Positions 27,364-37,499 of a DNA stretch of 64,000 nucleotides are shown piece after piece. Origin of the DNA: Methylobacterium sp. CB376. Lineage in GTDB: Bacteria > Pseudomonadota > Alphaproteobacteria > Rhizobiales > Beijerinckiaceae. Location of the stretch: contig NZ_CP121648.1 of NCBI RefSeq assembly GCF_029714205.1, positions 5,954,501-6,018,500 of the forward strand, given 5' to 3'. The notes beneath the pieces were generated by a model. It saw only the letters and a list, made by a program, of their open reading frames with translations, was not told where the DNA came from and did no database searches. Position 1 is the first letter of the stretch, and the number at the start of each line of letters is the position of its first letter. Made by a program: the position numbers and the translations under genes.

Positions 27364-27906
27364 ATGCCGCGCCTGTTCACCGGCCTCGAGATCCCGCCCG
27401 AGACGGGCGCGGCGCTCAGCCGCCACCGCTTCGGCCTGCCGGGCGCCCGCTGGGTCGAGCCCGCCGACTACCACATCACCCTGCGCTTCATCGGCGACGT
27501 GGACGGGGGGCTCGCCGAGGAGATCGCCGAGGGCTTGGGCGAGACCCGCCCGCGCGGGGCGCTCCCCGTCGTCCTCGACGGGCTCGCGAGCTTCGGGGGC
27601 GACCGGCCGCATTCCGTCCACGCCCGGGTCGCGCCCTCGCCGGCCCTCGACGAGGTCCGGGCCGAGCAGGAGCGGCTGATGCGCCGCCTCGGCCTCAAGC
27701 CCGAGACGCGGCGCTTCACGCCCCACGTCACCCTGGCGCGGCTGCGCCGGCAGGCGACCCGCGAGGGGGTGGCGCAGTACCTCGCCGAGCAGGGCGTCTT
27801 CGCGCCGCTCGCCTTCACGGCGGAGCGGGTCGTGCTCTACTCGTCGCGGGACTCGGTGGGGGGTGGGCCCTACGTGGTCGAGGCCGCCTATCCGCTGGAG
27901 GCGTGA
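27364..27906 (+). CDS. thpR: RNA 2',3'-cyclic phosphodiesterase (ThpR, 2H family)
   Basis: 2H phosphoesterase, 180 residues. The two catalytic HxTx motifs are HITLRFIG (about residue 38) and HVTLARLR (about residue 121), with the start MPRLFTGLEIPPE typical of the 2'-5' RNA ligase/ThpR family. The enzyme hydrolyses 2',3'-cyclic phosphate RNA ends in the cytoplasm. ATG at 27364 with a purine-rich site (GGACGGAGAG) upstream. It lies 55 bp after tesA on the same strand and converges on the TetR gene with an 11-bp gap. Confidence 0.9.
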   Translation: MPRLFTGLEIPPETGAALSRHRFGLPGARWVEPADYHITLRFIGDVDGGLAEEIAEGLGETRPRGALPVVLDGLASFGGDRPHSVHARVAPSPALDEVRAEQERLMRRLGLKPETRRFTPHVTLARLRRQATREGVAQYLAEQGVFAPLAFTAERVVLYSSRDSVGGGPYVVEAAYPLEA

Positions 27907-27917
27907 GCCGCCGCGGC

Positions 27918-28523
27918 TCACGCCGCCCGCAGGCCCGCCAGCAGGAAGTCGATCATCCCGTCGAGGGGCGGGGCGACGTCGCCGGGGCAGCGCTGGATCA
28001 GGACCGGGTGGCAGTAGCGCAGGATCGCCGTCTGCACGTAGCGGGCCGCCTGGGCCGGATCGCCCACCCGGAACTCGCCCGCGGCGACCCCCTCGGTGAT
28101 CACCCGCTCCAGCACGGCGGTGATGCGGTCGACGTGGTGGTGGCAGACGCCCCAGCTCTCGGTCATCGCCGCCTCCACCATCTCGTGCATGCGCGGATTG
28201 GCGGTGATGCGCTCGGCGCTGTCGCGGTGGAGGGTGTGGATGATCGCGCGCAGGCGCTCGGAGGCGGGGCCGGGCCGGTCGGCCACGGCGGCGATCATCG
28301 CCTCGACCTCGCCGGTCAGGCGCTCGACCACGGCCTCGTTGATCGCCTTCTTCGAGTCGAAGAAGCGGTAGACGTTGGCCGGGCTCATGCCGAGGGTCTT
28401 GGCGATGTCGGCCACCGTGGTCTTCTGGTAGCCGATCTCCTGAAAGAAGCGGGCGGCCGTCGCCAGGATGCGGCAGCGGGTGGTGGGCGCGGTGGACTCG
28501 TCCGGCGGCTCGGCAGCGATCAT
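27918..28523 (-). CDS. TetR-family transcriptional regulator
   Basis: A 201-residue TetR regulator. The N-terminal helix-turn-helix covers about residues 19-64 (RILATAARFFQEIGYQKTTV, ADIAKTLGMSPANVYRFF, DSKKAI), matching the family signature closely. The C-terminal ligand domain has no recognisable subfamily. The neighbours (thpR, a small unknown protein) do not reveal a target. Such proteins commonly repress an adjacent exporter or their own gene; no exporter is adjacent. Confidence 0.88.
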   Translation of the reverse strand: MIAAEPPDESTAPTTRCRILATAARFFQEIGYQKTTVADIAKTLGMSPANVYRFFDSKKAINEAVVERLTGEVEAMIAAVADRPGPASERLRAIIHTLHRDSAERITANPRMHEMVEAAMTESWGVCHHHVDRITAVLERVITEGVAAGEFRVGDPAQAARYVQTAILRYCHPVLIQRCPGDVAPPLDGMIDFLLAGLRAA

Positions 28524-28646
28524 CGGACGAGCCTATACGACGACCTTGGACCGGTTCAAAAGTGCATCGCCCCGCCCCCGGGCGGTTTGCCCGGGCTGTC
28601 GCGCATTTGCGTCACCCCGGCCGGCTCAAGAGCCGGATCGGCCGGC

Positions 28647-28844
28647 TCACGAGCCGAATTGCGAGCCCAGCTGCTCCAGGTATTCCGCCAGATCAACGCC
28701 GCCGACGCGCATGCCGTACGCGAAGCGCATGCCGGGACGGATCGGGATGCTCTCGCGCCGCGTGGTCAAGGTGAAGGGCCGGGTGCAGACCCATCCCCCG
28801 TCGCGCCGGTGCTCGAAATAGTCCAGGATCTCGTGCCGGTCCAT
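28647..28844 (-). CDS. Small conserved-looking protein, unknown
   Basis: A 65-residue acidic/basic mixed protein, MDRHEILDYFEHRRDGGWVC, then TRPFTLTTRRESIPI and a C-terminal DLAEYLEQLGSQFGS, with no membrane segment. The composition is like a genuine protein rather than a shadow frame, and nothing else codes here. Two 21-bp near-repeats with GAGCCGG hairpins (28621-28660) overlap its last codons and may terminate it. Function not known. Confidence 0.55.
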   Translation of the reverse strand: MDRHEILDYFEHRRDGGWVCTRPFTLTTRRESIPIRPGMRFAYGMRVGGVDLAEYLEQLGSQFGS

Positions 28845-29051
28845 GATCGTCTCCGCGAGCGTCGCTCTCGCACCAACGTGGCCGGGAACGGAAAGTTCAT
28901 CGTGCGGCGTGCTGCGCCGCGCTACGGCTCAGCTTGGCCGGTCTTGCCGGACGGGCGCGGTCAACATTCTCGTGAGCGCGGCGCCGACGCCTTGCCGGCG
29001 CGGCCGCCCCGGCCGATCTTGCGCGGGTCATCCGATGCGGAGACCCCAACC

Positions 29052-29621
29052 ATGTCGATCGCCCGCCGCGAGGCGCTCGCCCTGCTCGGCGGCCTGCTGG
29101 CGCTGCCGGCCCGGGCCGCCCCTTCCCCGACCGGCCTGACGGCCGCCTCGTTCTCGTTCGAGACGGTGGACGGCACCGTCCTCGCCCTGGCGGAGATGGA
29201 AGGCAAGCCGATCCTCGTCGTCAACACGGCCACGGCCTGCGGGTTCGCGCCGCAGCTCGCCGGGCTGCAGCAGCTCTGGACGCGCTTCGGCCCGCGCGGG
29301 CTGACGGTGATCGGCGTGCCCTCGGGGGATTTCGGGCGCCAGGAGCCCCTGGACGGCGCCGCGATCCGGGAGGCGATGCGGCGCTCCCACGGCGTGACCT
29401 TCCCGGTCGTGGCCAAGACCTCGGTGACGGGACCGGGGGCGCACCCGTTCTACCGCTGGGCCGCGGGCGAGCGGCCCGGCGAGACGCCGCACTGGAACTT
29501 CCACAAGTACCTGGTGGGGCGGGACGGCCACGTGGCGGCGGCCTTCGCGACCGCGGTCGAGCCGACGGACCCGCGGGTCATCACGGCGATCGCGCGGGAA
29601 CTGGAGCCGCAGGCCGGGTGA
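29052..29621 (+). CDS. Glutathione peroxidase family protein
   Basis: GPx/BtuE-type thiol peroxidase, 189 residues, reducing peroxides. The peroxidatic Cys is C63 in NTATACGFAPQL, the catalytic Gln is Q97 in DFGRQEP, and the Trp-Asn pair is in HWNFHKYLVG. The N terminus MSIARREALALLGGLLALPARA looks like a Tat or Sec signal, so a periplasmic location is inferred. Start ATG at 29052. It is convergent with cysA and shares the hairpin at 29673-29692 as a terminator. Confidence 0.9.
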   Translation: MSIARREALALLGGLLALPARAAPSPTGLTAASFSFETVDGTVLALAEMEGKPILVVNTATACGFAPQLAGLQQLWTRFGPRGLTVIGVPSGDFGRQEPLDGAAIREAMRRSHGVTFPVVAKTSVTGPGAHPFYRWAAGERPGETPHWNFHKYLVGRDGHVAAAFATAVEPTDPRVITAIARELEPQAG

Positions 29622-29672
29622 GGGGAGGCGGGCGCCCCGTCACCCCGCCCGCCGCGAGGGGCCTCGCGCCGG

Positions 29673-29692
29673 TCGGTTCGGCAGCGAACCGG
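29673..29692. terminator. Hairpin between GPx gene and cysA
   Basis: CGGTTCG-GCAG-CGAACCG, a perfect 7-bp stem plus one wobble pair, directly abutting the cysA stop. It could end transcripts from both convergent genes. No T run. Confidence 0.5.
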
Positions 29693-29693
29693 A

Positions 29694-30824
29694 TCAGCCC
29701 CGCGGGAACACCCGGGCCTCGCTCGCCGTGAGCGCCACCCGGTCGCCCTTGCGGTAGACCTCCGTCACCTTGACCTCGACCGCCCCGTCGGCGCCGTCGA
29801 GCTGGATCTCCGCCACCGTCCCGCGGGCGGTGCGGCGCCACTCGCGCACGGTGCCGAACAGGGCCGCCTCGCCCTGGCCCACGCTCATGTGCCAGGGGCG
29901 CAGGCAGAGATCGACCGGCCCCTCCGGCCAGTCGGGCGAGGCCGCCAGGGTCGGCCGCCCCTCGACATGGACGCGGCCCGCCCGGATCTCGGCGTCGAGC
30001 CGCGCCGTCTCCCCGACGAAGGACATCACGAAGCGCGAGGCCGGGTCGTCCTGGACCTCGTGCGGCGCGCCGACCTGCTCGATGCGGCCCAGGTTGAGGA
30101 TCGCGATCCGGTCGGCGAGTTCGAGCGCCTCGTCCTGGTCGTGGGTGACGAAGACCGTGGTCTGGCCGGTCTCGCGGTGGATCTCCCGCAGCCAGCGCCG
30201 CAGGTCCTTGCGCACCTGCGCGTCGAGGGCCCCGAAGGGCTCGTCGAGGAGCAGCACCGAAGGCTCGACCGCCAGCGCCCGGGCGAGCGCCACGCGCTGG
30301 CGCTGGCCGCCCGAGAGCTGGGCCGGGTAGCGCCCCGCCAGGGTCGGCAGCTGCACGAGGTCGAGCAGGTGGCCGACCCGGCGCTTGATCTCGGCCTCGG
30401 AGGGCCGCCGCGCGCGCTCGCGCGCCCGCAGGCCGTAGGCGATGTTCTCGAACACCGTCAGGTGCCGGAACAGCGCGTAGTGCTGGAACACGAAGCCGAC
30501 GCCGCGCCGCTGCACCGGCACGTCGGTCGTGTCGCGCGGCCCGAAGAACACCCGGCCCGCATCCGGGATCTCCAGCCCCGCGATCACCCGCAGCAGCGTG
30601 GTCTTGCCCGAGCCCGAGGGGCCGAGCAGCGCCAGGAGCTCGCCCGGCGCGATGGTCAGGCTCACCCCTTCGAGGGCCGCCGGGCCGTCGCCGCTGTAGC
30701 TCTTGACGATGCCCTCGACCCGCACCTCGGTGCCGGTGCTGCTCATGGTGCGCGCGGCCGCGGCCTCCCCGCCGCGGGCCTGCACGCGGGGCGCGGCGAG
30801 GGCGTCGGCGTAGCCCGCCACCAT
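29694..30824 (-). CDS. cysA: Sulfate/thiosulfate ABC transporter ATPase (CysA)
   Basis: ATPase of the sulfate importer, 376 residues from the start used. Walker [11 protein letters not shown]-loop [20 protein letters not shown], signature [15 protein letters not shown], Walker [12 protein letters not shown] and H-loop [10 protein letters not shown] are all present, followed by a C-terminal regulatory domain (about residues 265-376). ATG at 30824 is preferred because GGGGAG stands 8 bases before it and it directly follows cysW; the ATG at 30746 ([10 protein letters not shown]), closer to the family N terminus, is the alternative. Last gene of the six-gene cys operon. Confidence 0.92.
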   Translation of the reverse strand: MVAGYADALAAPRVQARGGEAAAARTMSSTGTEVRVEGIVKSYSGDGPAALEGVSLTIAPGELLALLGPSGSGKTTLLRVIAGLEIPDAGRVFFGPRDTTDVPVQRRGVGFVFQHYALFRHLTVFENIAYGLRARERARRPSEAEIKRRVGHLLDLVQLPTLAGRYPAQLSGGQRQRVALARALAVEPSVLLLDEPFGALDAQVRKDLRRWLREIHRETGQTTVFVTHDQDEALELADRIAILNLGRIEQVGAPHEVQDDPASRFVMSFVGETARLDAEIRAGRVHVEGRPTLAASPDWPEGPVDLCLRPWHMSVGQGEAALFGTVREWRRTARGTVAEIQLDGADGAVEVKVTEVYRKGDRVALTASEARVFPRG

Positions 30825-30825
30825 C

Positions 30826-31683
30826 TCAGTGCGCTCCCCGGCCCGCAAGGGCGTCGGCGTGGCGCCATTCCAGGAAAGTCTTCCCCGCCAGAGTGATGAG
30901 GGCGAGGAGAGCCAGGAGCGAGGCGATCCCGAAAGCCGCGACGTAGTTGTACTCATTGTAGAGGATCTCGACGTGGAGCGGCATGGTGTTGGTGAGGCCA
31001 CGGATCCGTCCCGAGACCACCGAGACGGCACCGAACTCGCCCATCGCACGGGCGTTGCAGAGCAGGACGCCGTAGAGCAGCGCCCAGCGGATGTTGGGCA
31101 GCGTGACCGTCCGGAAGACCCGCCAGGGGCTCGCCCCGAGGGTCAACGCAGCCTCCTCGTCGGTGGTGCCCTGGTCCTGCATCAGCGGGATCAGCTCGCG
31201 CGCCACGAACGGGAACGTGACGAAGACCGTCGCCAGCACGATCCCCGGCACCGCGAAGATCACCTCGATGCCGTGGCGCTGCAGGAAGGGCCCGAACAGG
31301 CCCTGGGAGCCGAAGATCAGCACGTAGATCAGCCCGGCGACGACCGGCGAGACCGAGAAGGGCAGGTCGATCAGGGTGATCAGGAGGTTGCGGCCGCGAA
31401 AGTCGAACTTCGCGACGGCCCAGGAGGCGGCGATCCCGAACGCCACGTTGAGCGGCACCGCGATCACCGCGACGAGCAGCGTCAGGCGGATCGCCGCCTG
31501 CGCGTCCGGCTCCGCGAAGGTCGCCAGGTAGGTGGCGAGGCCGCGGCTCAGCGCCTCCGTGAACACCACGACGAGGGGCAGCAGCAGGAACAGGGCGAGG
31601 AAGGCCAGGGCCGCCAGGACGAGCGCGAGGCGCACGCCGCGCGGCTCGGTCAGGTAGGCCGGGCGGGAGACCGGCTCAGACAT
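30826..31683 (-). CDS. cysW: Sulfate ABC transporter permease CysW
   Basis: Inner-membrane permease, 285 residues with about six helices. The binding-protein-dependent transport motif reads [20 protein letters not shown] (the EAA loop that contacts CysA). [20 protein letters not shown] and [12 protein letters not shown] are typical of CysW. It overlaps the cysT end by 8 bp and ends 1 bp before the cysA start used here. Together with CysT it forms the transmembrane channel. Confidence 0.93.
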   Translation of the reverse strand: MSEPVSRPAYLTEPRGVRLALVLAALAFLALFLLLPLVVVFTEALSRGLATYLATFAEPDAQAAIRLTLLVAVIAVPLNVAFGIAASWAVAKFDFRGRNLLITLIDLPFSVSPVVAGLIYVLIFGSQGLFGPFLQRHGIEVIFAVPGIVLATVFVTFPFVARELIPLMQDQGTTDEEAALTLGASPWRVFRTVTLPNIRWALLYGVLLCNARAMGEFGAVSVVSGRIRGLTNTMPLHVEILYNEYNYVAAFGIASLLALLALITLAGKTFLEWRHADALAGRGAH

Positions 31684-32572
31684 GGCCGAACCTCCGCCGG
31701 CTGTGATCCTGGATCAGGTTGATGGTGAGCAGCGCCCCGAACGACATCAGCAGCATCACGGCGGCGATCGCGGTCGCGCCAGTGTAGTTGAACTCTTCCA
31801 GCTTGATCACGATCAGGAGCGGCGCGATCTCGGACACGTAGGGCAGGTTGCCGGCGACGAAGATCACCGAGCCGTACTCCCCCACCGCCCGCGCGAAGGC
31901 GAGGGCGAAGCCGGTGAGCACGGCCGGCAGGAGCGGCGGCAGGATCACGGTGGCGAGGGCGCGCGGGCGCGACGCGCCCAGGATCGCGGCGGCCTCCTCG
32001 CTCGACTTGTCGATCTCGGCGACCAGGGGCTGCACCGTGCGCACGCAGAAGGGCAGGCCGACGAAGACGAGTGCCACCAGGATGCCAAGCGGCGTGTAGG
32101 CGACCTTGAGGCCGAGCGCCTCCAGGGGCGCGCCGAGCCAGCCGTTGCCGGAATAGAGCGTCGCGAGGCAGATGCCGGCGACCGCGGTCGGCAGCGCGAA
32201 GGGCAGGTCGACGAGCGCGTCGATCACCCGGCGGCCGGGGAAGCGGTAGCGGGTCAGCACCCAGGCGATGAGCAGCCCGAACACCGCGTCGATCGCCGCC
32301 GCCGCCAGCGACAGGCCGAAGGAGGTGCGCAGGGCCGCGAGGTTGCGCGCGTCGGTGAGGAGGGCCCACAGGCCGGCCGGGCCGATCGCCGAGGCGCGCA
32401 GCAGCAGCACCGCGAGCGGGATCAGCACCAGCAGGCTCAGGTAGGCGACGGCGAAGCCGAAGGTCAGGCGGAAGCCCGGCAGGGCGCTCGGCCGCCGGAA
32501 CGTCCGCCGGGCGGCCCGCGCCGCCGGCGCCGGCCCGGCGCCGGGCGATCCCAGGGCCGAGGCCGTGCTCAC
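31676..32572 (-). CDS. cysT: Sulfate ABC transporter permease CysT (CysU)
   Basis: Inner-membrane permease, 298 residues with about six helices; the N-terminal 30 residues are Ala/Pro/Arg-rich and cytoplasmic. The EAA loop is [39 protein letters not shown] and [14 protein letters not shown] mark CysT. The ATG at 32572 overlaps the stop of the cysN-sbp fusion (ATGA), so translation is coupled to the gene encoding the binding protein of the same transporter. Confidence 0.93.
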   Translation of the reverse strand: MSTASALGSPGAGPAPAARAARRTFRRPSALPGFRLTFGFAVAYLSLLVLIPLAVLLLRASAIGPAGLWALLTDARNLAALRTSFGLSLAAAAIDAVFGLLIAWVLTRYRFPGRRVIDALVDLPFALPTAVAGICLATLYSGNGWLGAPLEALGLKVAYTPLGILVALVFVGLPFCVRTVQPLVAEIDKSSEEAAAILGASRPRALATVILPPLLPAVLTGFALAFARAVGEYGSVIFVAGNLPYVSEIAPLLIVIKLEEFNYTGATAIAAVMLLMSFGALLTINLIQDHSRRRFGHV

Positions 32573-34965
32573 TGCCGCGCCTTCAGGATTGCGTCGAAGA
32601 CGCCGCCATCGTCGAAATGGGTCTTCTGCGCCTTGCCCCAGCCGCCGAAGGTGTCGTCGATGGTGACGAGCTTCAGCTTCGGGAAGCGGGCGAGGTCCTC
32701 CTTGGCGGCGGCGGATTCGTCGCGCGGGCGGTAGAAGTTCTTGGCGATGAGGGCCTGGGCCTGTTTGCCGTACAGGAATTGCAGGTAGGCCTCGGCCTGG
32801 CGGCGGGTGCCCTTCTGGTCGACGTTGCCGTCGACGAGCGCCACCGGCGGCTCGGCCAGGATCGAGAGCGAGGGGACGACGATGTCGAACTTGCCCTTCC
32901 CGAACTCCTCGTCCGCCAGGAAGGCCTCGTTCTCCCAGGCGATCAGGACGTCGCCGAGGCCGCGCTGCACGAAGGTCGTCGTGGCGCCGCGCGCGCCGGT
33001 ATCGAGGACCGGCACGTTCTTGAACAGGGCCGCCACGAAGGCCTTGGCCCTAGCGTCGTCGTTGCCGTTCTGGGCGAGCCCGTAGGCGTAGGCCGCGAGG
33101 TAGTTCCAGCGCGCGCCGCCCGAGGTCTTCGGGTTCGGGGTGATCACCTGGATCCCCGGCCTCACCAGGTCGTTCCAGTCCTTGATGGCTTTCGGGTTGC
33201 CCTTGCGCACCAGGAACACGATGGTCGACGTATAGGGCGTCGCGTTGTGGGGCAGGCGCTTCTGCCAGTCCGCCGGGATCTTCCCGGTGCGGGCCGCGAT
33301 CGCGTCGATGTCGCTGGCGAGGGCCAGCGTCACGACGTCGGCGGGGAGCCCGTCGATCACCGCCCGGGCCTGCGCGCCCGAGCCGCCGTGGGAGGCGCGC
33401 ACGGTCACGCTCTCGCCGGTCTTCTGCTTCCACTCGGCCGCGAAGGCGGCGTCGATCGCCCGGTAGAGCTCCCGGGTCGGATCGTACGAGACGTTGAGCA
33501 GCACCGCCTGCGCCTCGACCCGCGCGGGCGCGGCGAGGCCGAGGAGGGCCGCCCCGGCGAGGAGCGCGAGCCCCTTCGCCCCGAACAGCCGGCGCAGGCC
33601 GGAGAGGAACCCGCCGCGGCGGGCGGCGACCGGGTCTCGCGCCGGGCCTTGGGCTGAAACTTGGGCCGGGACTTGGACGAGGCCGAGGGCGGCCGTGTCG
33701 GTGGAGTCGCGGTCGATCAGGATCAGGCTGCCGGTGTCGCGGTTCTCCCGGTAGGCGTCCACCGCCACCGGCCGGTCGAGGCTGAGCACCACGTCGCCGA
33801 TGTCGTTCACGGCGAGCCGCTCGGCGGGCTCCGACAGGCCGGTCTCGGGATCGATGCGCGAGACGATGCGCTCGACGGTCGCGTTCGCCGTCGCGGTGCC
33901 GATCTTGGCGATGAGGGTCGCGCCCGCCGCGACCTCGCTCTCCCGCGCCCAGAACAGGCGCACGTCGAGCCGGTCGGCGACCCGCGGCGGGGCGCCCGCC
34001 GCCGCGATCACGCTGCCGCGCGAGGCGTCGCGCTCGTCGGCGAGGACCAGCGTCACCGACTGGCCGGCCACGGCCTCGTCGAGGTCGCCGTCCGCCGTGA
34101 AGATCCGCGCGATGGTCGAGGCTTGGCCCGAGGGCAGCAGCGCGACGGCGTCGCCCGGCGCCACCCGGCCCGAGGCGATCATTCCGGAGAAGCCGCGGAA
34201 ATCGGGGTTCGGCCGGTTCACCCACTGCACCGCCATGCGGAAGGGGGCGGCCTCCTCCTCCGCGTGGGCCGGCACCTCCTCCAGGTGCTGCAGCAGCGGC
34301 GGGCCGGCATACCAGGGCGCGGCGGCGCCCGGCAGCACGACGTTGTCGCCGTTCGCGGCCGAGAGCGGGATCGCCGTCACGTCGGCGAAGCCGAGCGGGG
34401 CCGCGAAGGCGCGGAACTCGCCCGCGATCGCCTCGAAGCGGGTCTCCGACCAGCCGATCAGGTCCATCTTGTTGACGGCGAGCACGACGCGCCGGATGCC
34501 CAGCATCGAGACCAGGAGCGCGTGGCGCCGCGTCTGCCGGCTCAGGCCCTTGCGGGCATCGACGAGCAGCACCGCGACGTCGGCCGTCGAGGCGCCGGTC
34601 GCCATGTTGCGGGTGTACTGCTCGTGGCCGGGCGTGTCGGCGACGATGAAGGAGCGCCGCTCGGTCGAGAAGAACCGGTAGGCGACGTCGATGGTGATGC
34701 CCTGCTCGCGCTCCGCCTGCAGGCCGTCGACCAAGAGCGCGAGGTCGATCTCGCCGCCGCGCGTGCCGTGGCGGCGGGAATCGCGCTCCAGCGCGGTCAC
34801 CTGGTCGTCGAAGATCTGCTTGGTGTCGTGCAGCAGGCGCCCGATCAGGGTCGACTTGCCGTCGTCGACGGAGCCGCAGGCGATGAAGCGCAGCACCTCC
34901 TTGCGCTGGTGGGCGGCGAGGAAGGCCTCGTAGCCGAAGGCGCGGGTGGACTGGTGCACCGTCAT
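32569..34965 (-). CDS. cysN: CysN-sulfate-binding protein fusion (ATP-sulfurylase GTPase subunit joined to periplasmic Sbp)
   Basis: One uninterrupted 798-residue frame holds two proteins normally encoded apart. Residues 1 to about 425 are CysN, the GTPase subunit of sulfate adenylyltransferase: P-loop GSVDDGKS 31-38, DTPGH 110-114, NKMD 165-168 and the beta-barrel domains. Residues about 430-460 are a Pro/Arg linker; 464-481 are hydrophobic ([15 protein letters not shown]) after RR and K residues, with a possible signal-peptidase site at RVEA-QA. Residues 487-798 are a complete sulfate-binding protein ([45 protein letters not shown]). No ATG, GTG or TTG lies in frame in the linker, so Sbp has no obvious start of its own. 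It overlaps cysD and cysT by ATGA. Confidence 0.9.
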   Translation of the reverse strand: MTVHQSTRAFGYEAFLAAHQRKEVLRFIACGSVDDGKSTLIGRLLHDTKQIFDDQVTALERDSRRHGTRGGEIDLALLVDGLQAEREQGITIDVAYRFFSTERRSFIVADTPGHEQYTRNMATGASTADVAVLLVDARKGLSRQTRRHALLVSMLGIRRVVLAVNKMDLIGWSETRFEAIAGEFRAFAAPLGFADVTAIPLSAANGDNVVLPGAAAPWYAGPPLLQHLEEVPAHAEEEAAPFRMAVQWVNRPNPDFRGFSGMIASGRVAPGDAVALLPSGQASTIARIFTADGDLDEAVAGQSVTLVLADERDASRGSVIAAAGAPPRVADRLDVRLFWARESEVAAGATLIAKIGTATANATVERIVSRIDPETGLSEPAERLAVNDIGDVVLSLDRPVAVDAYRENRDTGSLILIDRDSTDTAALGLVQVPAQVSAQGPARDPVAARRGGFLSGLRRLFGAKGLALLAGAALLGLAAPARVEAQAVLLNVSYDPTRELYRAIDAAFAAEWKQKTGESVTVRASHGGSGAQARAVIDGLPADVVTLALASDIDAIAARTGKIPADWQKRLPHNATPYTSTIVFLVRKGNPKAIKDWNDLVRPGIQVITPNPKTSGGARWNYLAAYAYGLAQNGNDDARAKAFVAALFKNVPVLDTGARGATTTFVQRGLGDVLIAWENEAFLADEEFGKGKFDIVVPSLSILAEPPVALVDGNVDQKGTRRQAEAYLQFLYGKQAQALIAKNFYRPRDESAAAKEDLARFPKLKLVTIDDTFGGWGKAQKTHFDDGGVFDAILKARQ

Positions 34966-35900
34966 CAGAAGTAGCCTTCCTGCTTCTTGCGCTCCATCGC
35001 GCCCGCCCCGTCCTTGTCGATCACCCGGCCCTGGCGCTCGGAGGTGCGGGCGGCCAGCGTCTCGCCGATGATCTCCGGCAGGGTCGCGGCCTCGCTCTCC
35101 ACCGCCCCGGTGAGCGGGTAGCAGCCCAGCGTGCGGAAGCGGACCTTGCGCAGTTCGGGCGTCTCGCCCGGCTCCAGCGGCAGGCGCGCGTCGTCGACCA
35201 TGATCAGCTGACCCTCGCGGCGCACCACCGGCCGCTCGGCCGCGTAGTAGAGCGGCACGATCGGGATGTTCTCCCGCTCGATGTAGAGCCAGATGTCGAG
35301 CTCGGTCCAGTTCGAGAGCGGGAAGACGCGCAGGGATTCGCCGCGCCTCTTCTTGAGGTTGTAGAGGTGCCAGGGCTCGGCGCGCTGGCGCTTCGGGTCC
35401 CAGCGGTGCTGGGCGGTGCGCAGCGAGACGACGCGCTCCTTGGCGCGCGAGGCCTCCTCGTCGCGCCGCGCGCCGCCGAAGGCCGCGTCGAACCTGTGCT
35501 TGTCCAGCGCCTGGCGCAGGGCCTGGGTCTTCATCACGTCGGTGTGGACCTCGGAGCCGTGGCTCACCGGGCCGATGCCGCGGGCGAGCCCGTCCGGATT
35601 CGTGTAGACCAGGAGGTCGAGGCCGAGCTCCTTCGCGCGCCGGTCGCGGAAGGCGATCATCTCGCGGAACTTCCAGGTCGTGTCGATGTGCAGCAGCGGG
35701 AAGGGCAGCCGGCCCGGCGCGAAGGCCTTCAGCGCGAGGTGCAGCAGGACCGACGAGTCCTTCCCGATCGAGTAGAGCATCACCGGGTTCTCGGTCTCGG
35801 CGACCGTCTCCCGCATGATGTGGATGCTCTCCGCCTCCAGGCGCTGCAGGTGGGTGAGGCGCGGAGAGGTCTCCGCGAAGGATCTGAGCGCGACGCTCAT
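34965..35900 (-). CDS. cysD: Sulfate adenylyltransferase subunit 2 (CysD)
   Basis: Catalytic ATP-sulfurylase subunit, 311 residues, forming APS from ATP and sulfate in complex with CysN. The PP-loop motif is [42 protein letters not shown] and [20 protein letters not shown] are family blocks, and the C terminus [12 protein letters not shown] is typical. The start ATG at 35900 overlaps the cysH stop, and its own stop overlaps the start of the cysN fusion (ATGA both times). Second gene of the operon. Confidence 0.96.
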   Translation of the reverse strand: MSVALRSFAETSPRLTHLQRLEAESIHIMRETVAETENPVMLYSIGKDSSVLLHLALKAFAPGRLPFPLLHIDTTWKFREMIAFRDRRAKELGLDLLVYTNPDGLARGIGPVSHGSEVHTDVMKTQALRQALDKHRFDAAFGGARRDEEASRAKERVVSLRTAQHRWDPKRQRAEPWHLYNLKKRRGESLRVFPLSNWTELDIWLYIERENIPIVPLYYAAERPVVRREGQLIMVDDARLPLEPGETPELRKVRFRTLGCYPLTGAVESEAATLPEIIGETLAARTSERQGRVIDKDGAGAMERKKQEGYF

Positions 35901-36688
35901 GCGGCCAACTCCGGCTTCGACGAGGGCAGGCTGACGGACGATTGCGCCGGCGCGGTGGCACCGCGGTCCGGGACGCCGGCGACGTGCAGCCCGCACTCCT
36001 TCTTGGATTCCTGCTCCCACCACCAGCGCCCGGCCCGCTCGGGCTCGCCGACCTTCACGGCGCGCGTGCAGGGCGCGCAGCCGATCGACGGGAAGCCCCG
36101 GTCGTGCAGGACGTTGTAGGGGACGTAATTCTCGTGGACGACGCGGGCCACGTCCTCCCGCGACCAGTCGGCGAGCGGGTTGATCTTGATGAGACCCCGC
36201 GCCGCGTCGGCCTCCGCGAGCGGGGTCTCGGCGCGGTTCGCCGACTGGCCGGCGCGCAGCCCGGTGATCCAGGCCGCGGCACCCGCGAGGGCGCGGCCGA
36301 GCGGCACCACCTTGCGCAGGCCGCAGCAGGCCTGCCTTGCCTCCACCGAGTGCCGGAAGCCGTTGATCCCCTGCTGCGCCACGAAGCGCTCCTCGGCCTC
36401 GCGGTCGGGCACGTAGGCGCGGATGCGGACATCGTAGGCGGCCTCGGTCTCGGCCCAGACGTCGTAGGTCTCGGGGAAGAGCCGGCCGGTGTCGAGGGTG
36501 ACGATCTCGGCCCGCGACCGCGCCATGCGCAGGTGATGCGTCAGCGCCTGGTCCTCGAGCCCGAAGCTCGTGGTGAAGACCAGGCGGCCCTCGACGCGCC
36601 GGTCGATCAGCGCGAGCCGGGCGGCGATGTCGAGGGGGGCGAGCGCGAGGCTGAGCTCCTGCGCCGCGCGGTCGAGGGCGTCTGTCAT
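35897..36688 (-). CDS. cysH: Assimilatory APS/PAPS reductase (CysH), [4Fe-4S] type
   Basis: Thioredoxin-dependent reductase, 263 residues, giving sulfite from activated sulfate. The cluster-binding Cys pairs are in QACCGLRK and GCAPCTRAV, the mark of bacterial APS reductases; the catalytic Cys is in the C-terminal [21 protein letters not shown] is the nucleotide-site block. Because no APS kinase (CysC) domain is visible, APS is the likely substrate. The start is ATG at 36688 (MTDALDRA). First gene of the operon; a GTGTTCG-N6-CGAACA dyad lies 82-97 bp upstream. Confidence 0.93.
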   Translation of the reverse strand: MTDALDRAAQELSLALAPLDIAARLALIDRRVEGRLVFTTSFGLEDQALTHHLRMARSRAEIVTLDTGRLFPETYDVWAETEAAYDVRIRAYVPDREAEERFVAQQGINGFRHSVEARQACCGLRKVVPLGRALAGAAAWITGLRAGQSANRAETPLAEADAARGLIKINPLADWSREDVARVVHENYVPYNVLHDRGFPSIGCAPCTRAVKVGEPERAGRWWWEQESKKECGLHVAGVPDRGATAPAQSSVSLPSSKPELAA

Positions 36689-36767
36689 GGGCACTCGTTT
36701 CGGGCACTCGTTGCGGGGACCCGCTGCGGGGGACACGCAGCGGAACGCGCCTTGTCGGACCCGCTAA

Positions 36768-36787
36768 GTGTTCGCTATACCGAACAG
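36768..36787. promoter_or_regulatory. Candidate sulfur-regulon operator upstream of cysH
   Basis: GTGTTCG-CTATAC-CGAACAG in the divergent cysH/lrp region. The 13 non-spacer bases GTGTTCG...CGAACA are identical to the dyad before ssuA, and GTTC-N8-GAAC also occurs before cysJ (37501-37516). AT-rich surroundings (GCTATACCG) suggest promoter overlap. Binding by the adjacent Lrp-type protein is an inference. Confidence 0.55.
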
Positions 36788-36953
36788 TGTCAAGGCTTGG
36801 GGGCCCCGCGTACACGGGGTTTCGCTGCGCCGCGGCGCGGCCGAGGCGCGTCAGGCGGCCCGCGCGGGCCCTGGACGGTGGCAGAGCGAGAATGTTCTTC
36901 TCCGAAGCCCGGCGGCCGGCCACACATCCTTCCAAGAAACCGGAGCTTCCCGC

Positions 36954-37451
36954 GTGGATGCCATCGACCTGAAGATCCTGGCCCTGCTCCAGCAGGACGC
37001 GACGCTCTCGATCGCCCAGATCGGCGAGCGCGTCGGCTTGTCGCAGACGCCCTGCTGGAAGCGCATCCAGCGCCTGGAGGCGGACGGGGTGATCGATCGC
37101 CGCGTGGCGGTGCTCGACCCGGTCAAGCTCGGCCTCGGCCTCACGGTCTTCGTCTCGGTGGAGACGAGCGACCATTCCCGCGAGTGGCTCGACCGCTTCG
37201 CCTCGGCGGTGGCCGCCATGCCGGAGGTGCTCGAATTCTACCGGATGGCCGGGGACGTCGACTACATGCTGCGGGTCGTGGTGTCGGACATGCAGGCCTA
37301 CGACGCCTTCTACAAGCGGCTGATCGGCTCGCTGCCGCTCAAGAACGTCACCTCGCGCTTCGCCATGGAGAAGGTGAAGAGCACGACGGCGCTGCCGCTC
37401 CCGACCGCGCCCTTCACGCCCGCGCTGGTCGCCGCGACCGGGGGGAAATAA
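36954..37451 (+). CDS. Lrp/AsnC-family transcriptional regulator
   Basis: A 165-residue Lrp/AsnC protein. The N-terminal helix-turn-helix ([14 protein letters not shown] start, then [20 protein letters not shown]) covers about residues 4-50, and the RAM ligand domain follows ([29 protein letters not shown]). The start is GTG at 36954 (MDAIDLKIL) with GGAG about 10 bases upstream; the longer frame before it has no family similarity. It sits divergently between cysH and cysJ, so it is the best candidate for local control of sulfur assimilation. GAATGTTCTT at 36890-36899 is another half-site-like element before it. Confidence 0.9.
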   Translation: MDAIDLKILALLQQDATLSIAQIGERVGLSQTPCWKRIQRLEADGVIDRRVAVLDPVKLGLGLTVFVSVETSDHSREWLDRFASAVAAMPEVLEFYRMAGDVDYMLRVVVSDMQAYDAFYKRLIGSLPLKNVTSRFAMEKVKSTTALPLPTAPFTPALVAATGGK

Positions 37452-37499
37452 TTTTCTCCCGCGGTGCGGCGCGGCAGTGAGGTTGATCTCCGGCCGGCC

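Noticed and set aside
28562..28774. Plus-strand small frame opposite the 65-residue gene
   Set aside because: Arg/Ser-rich shadow composition and no ribosome site; the minus-strand frame looks more protein-like.
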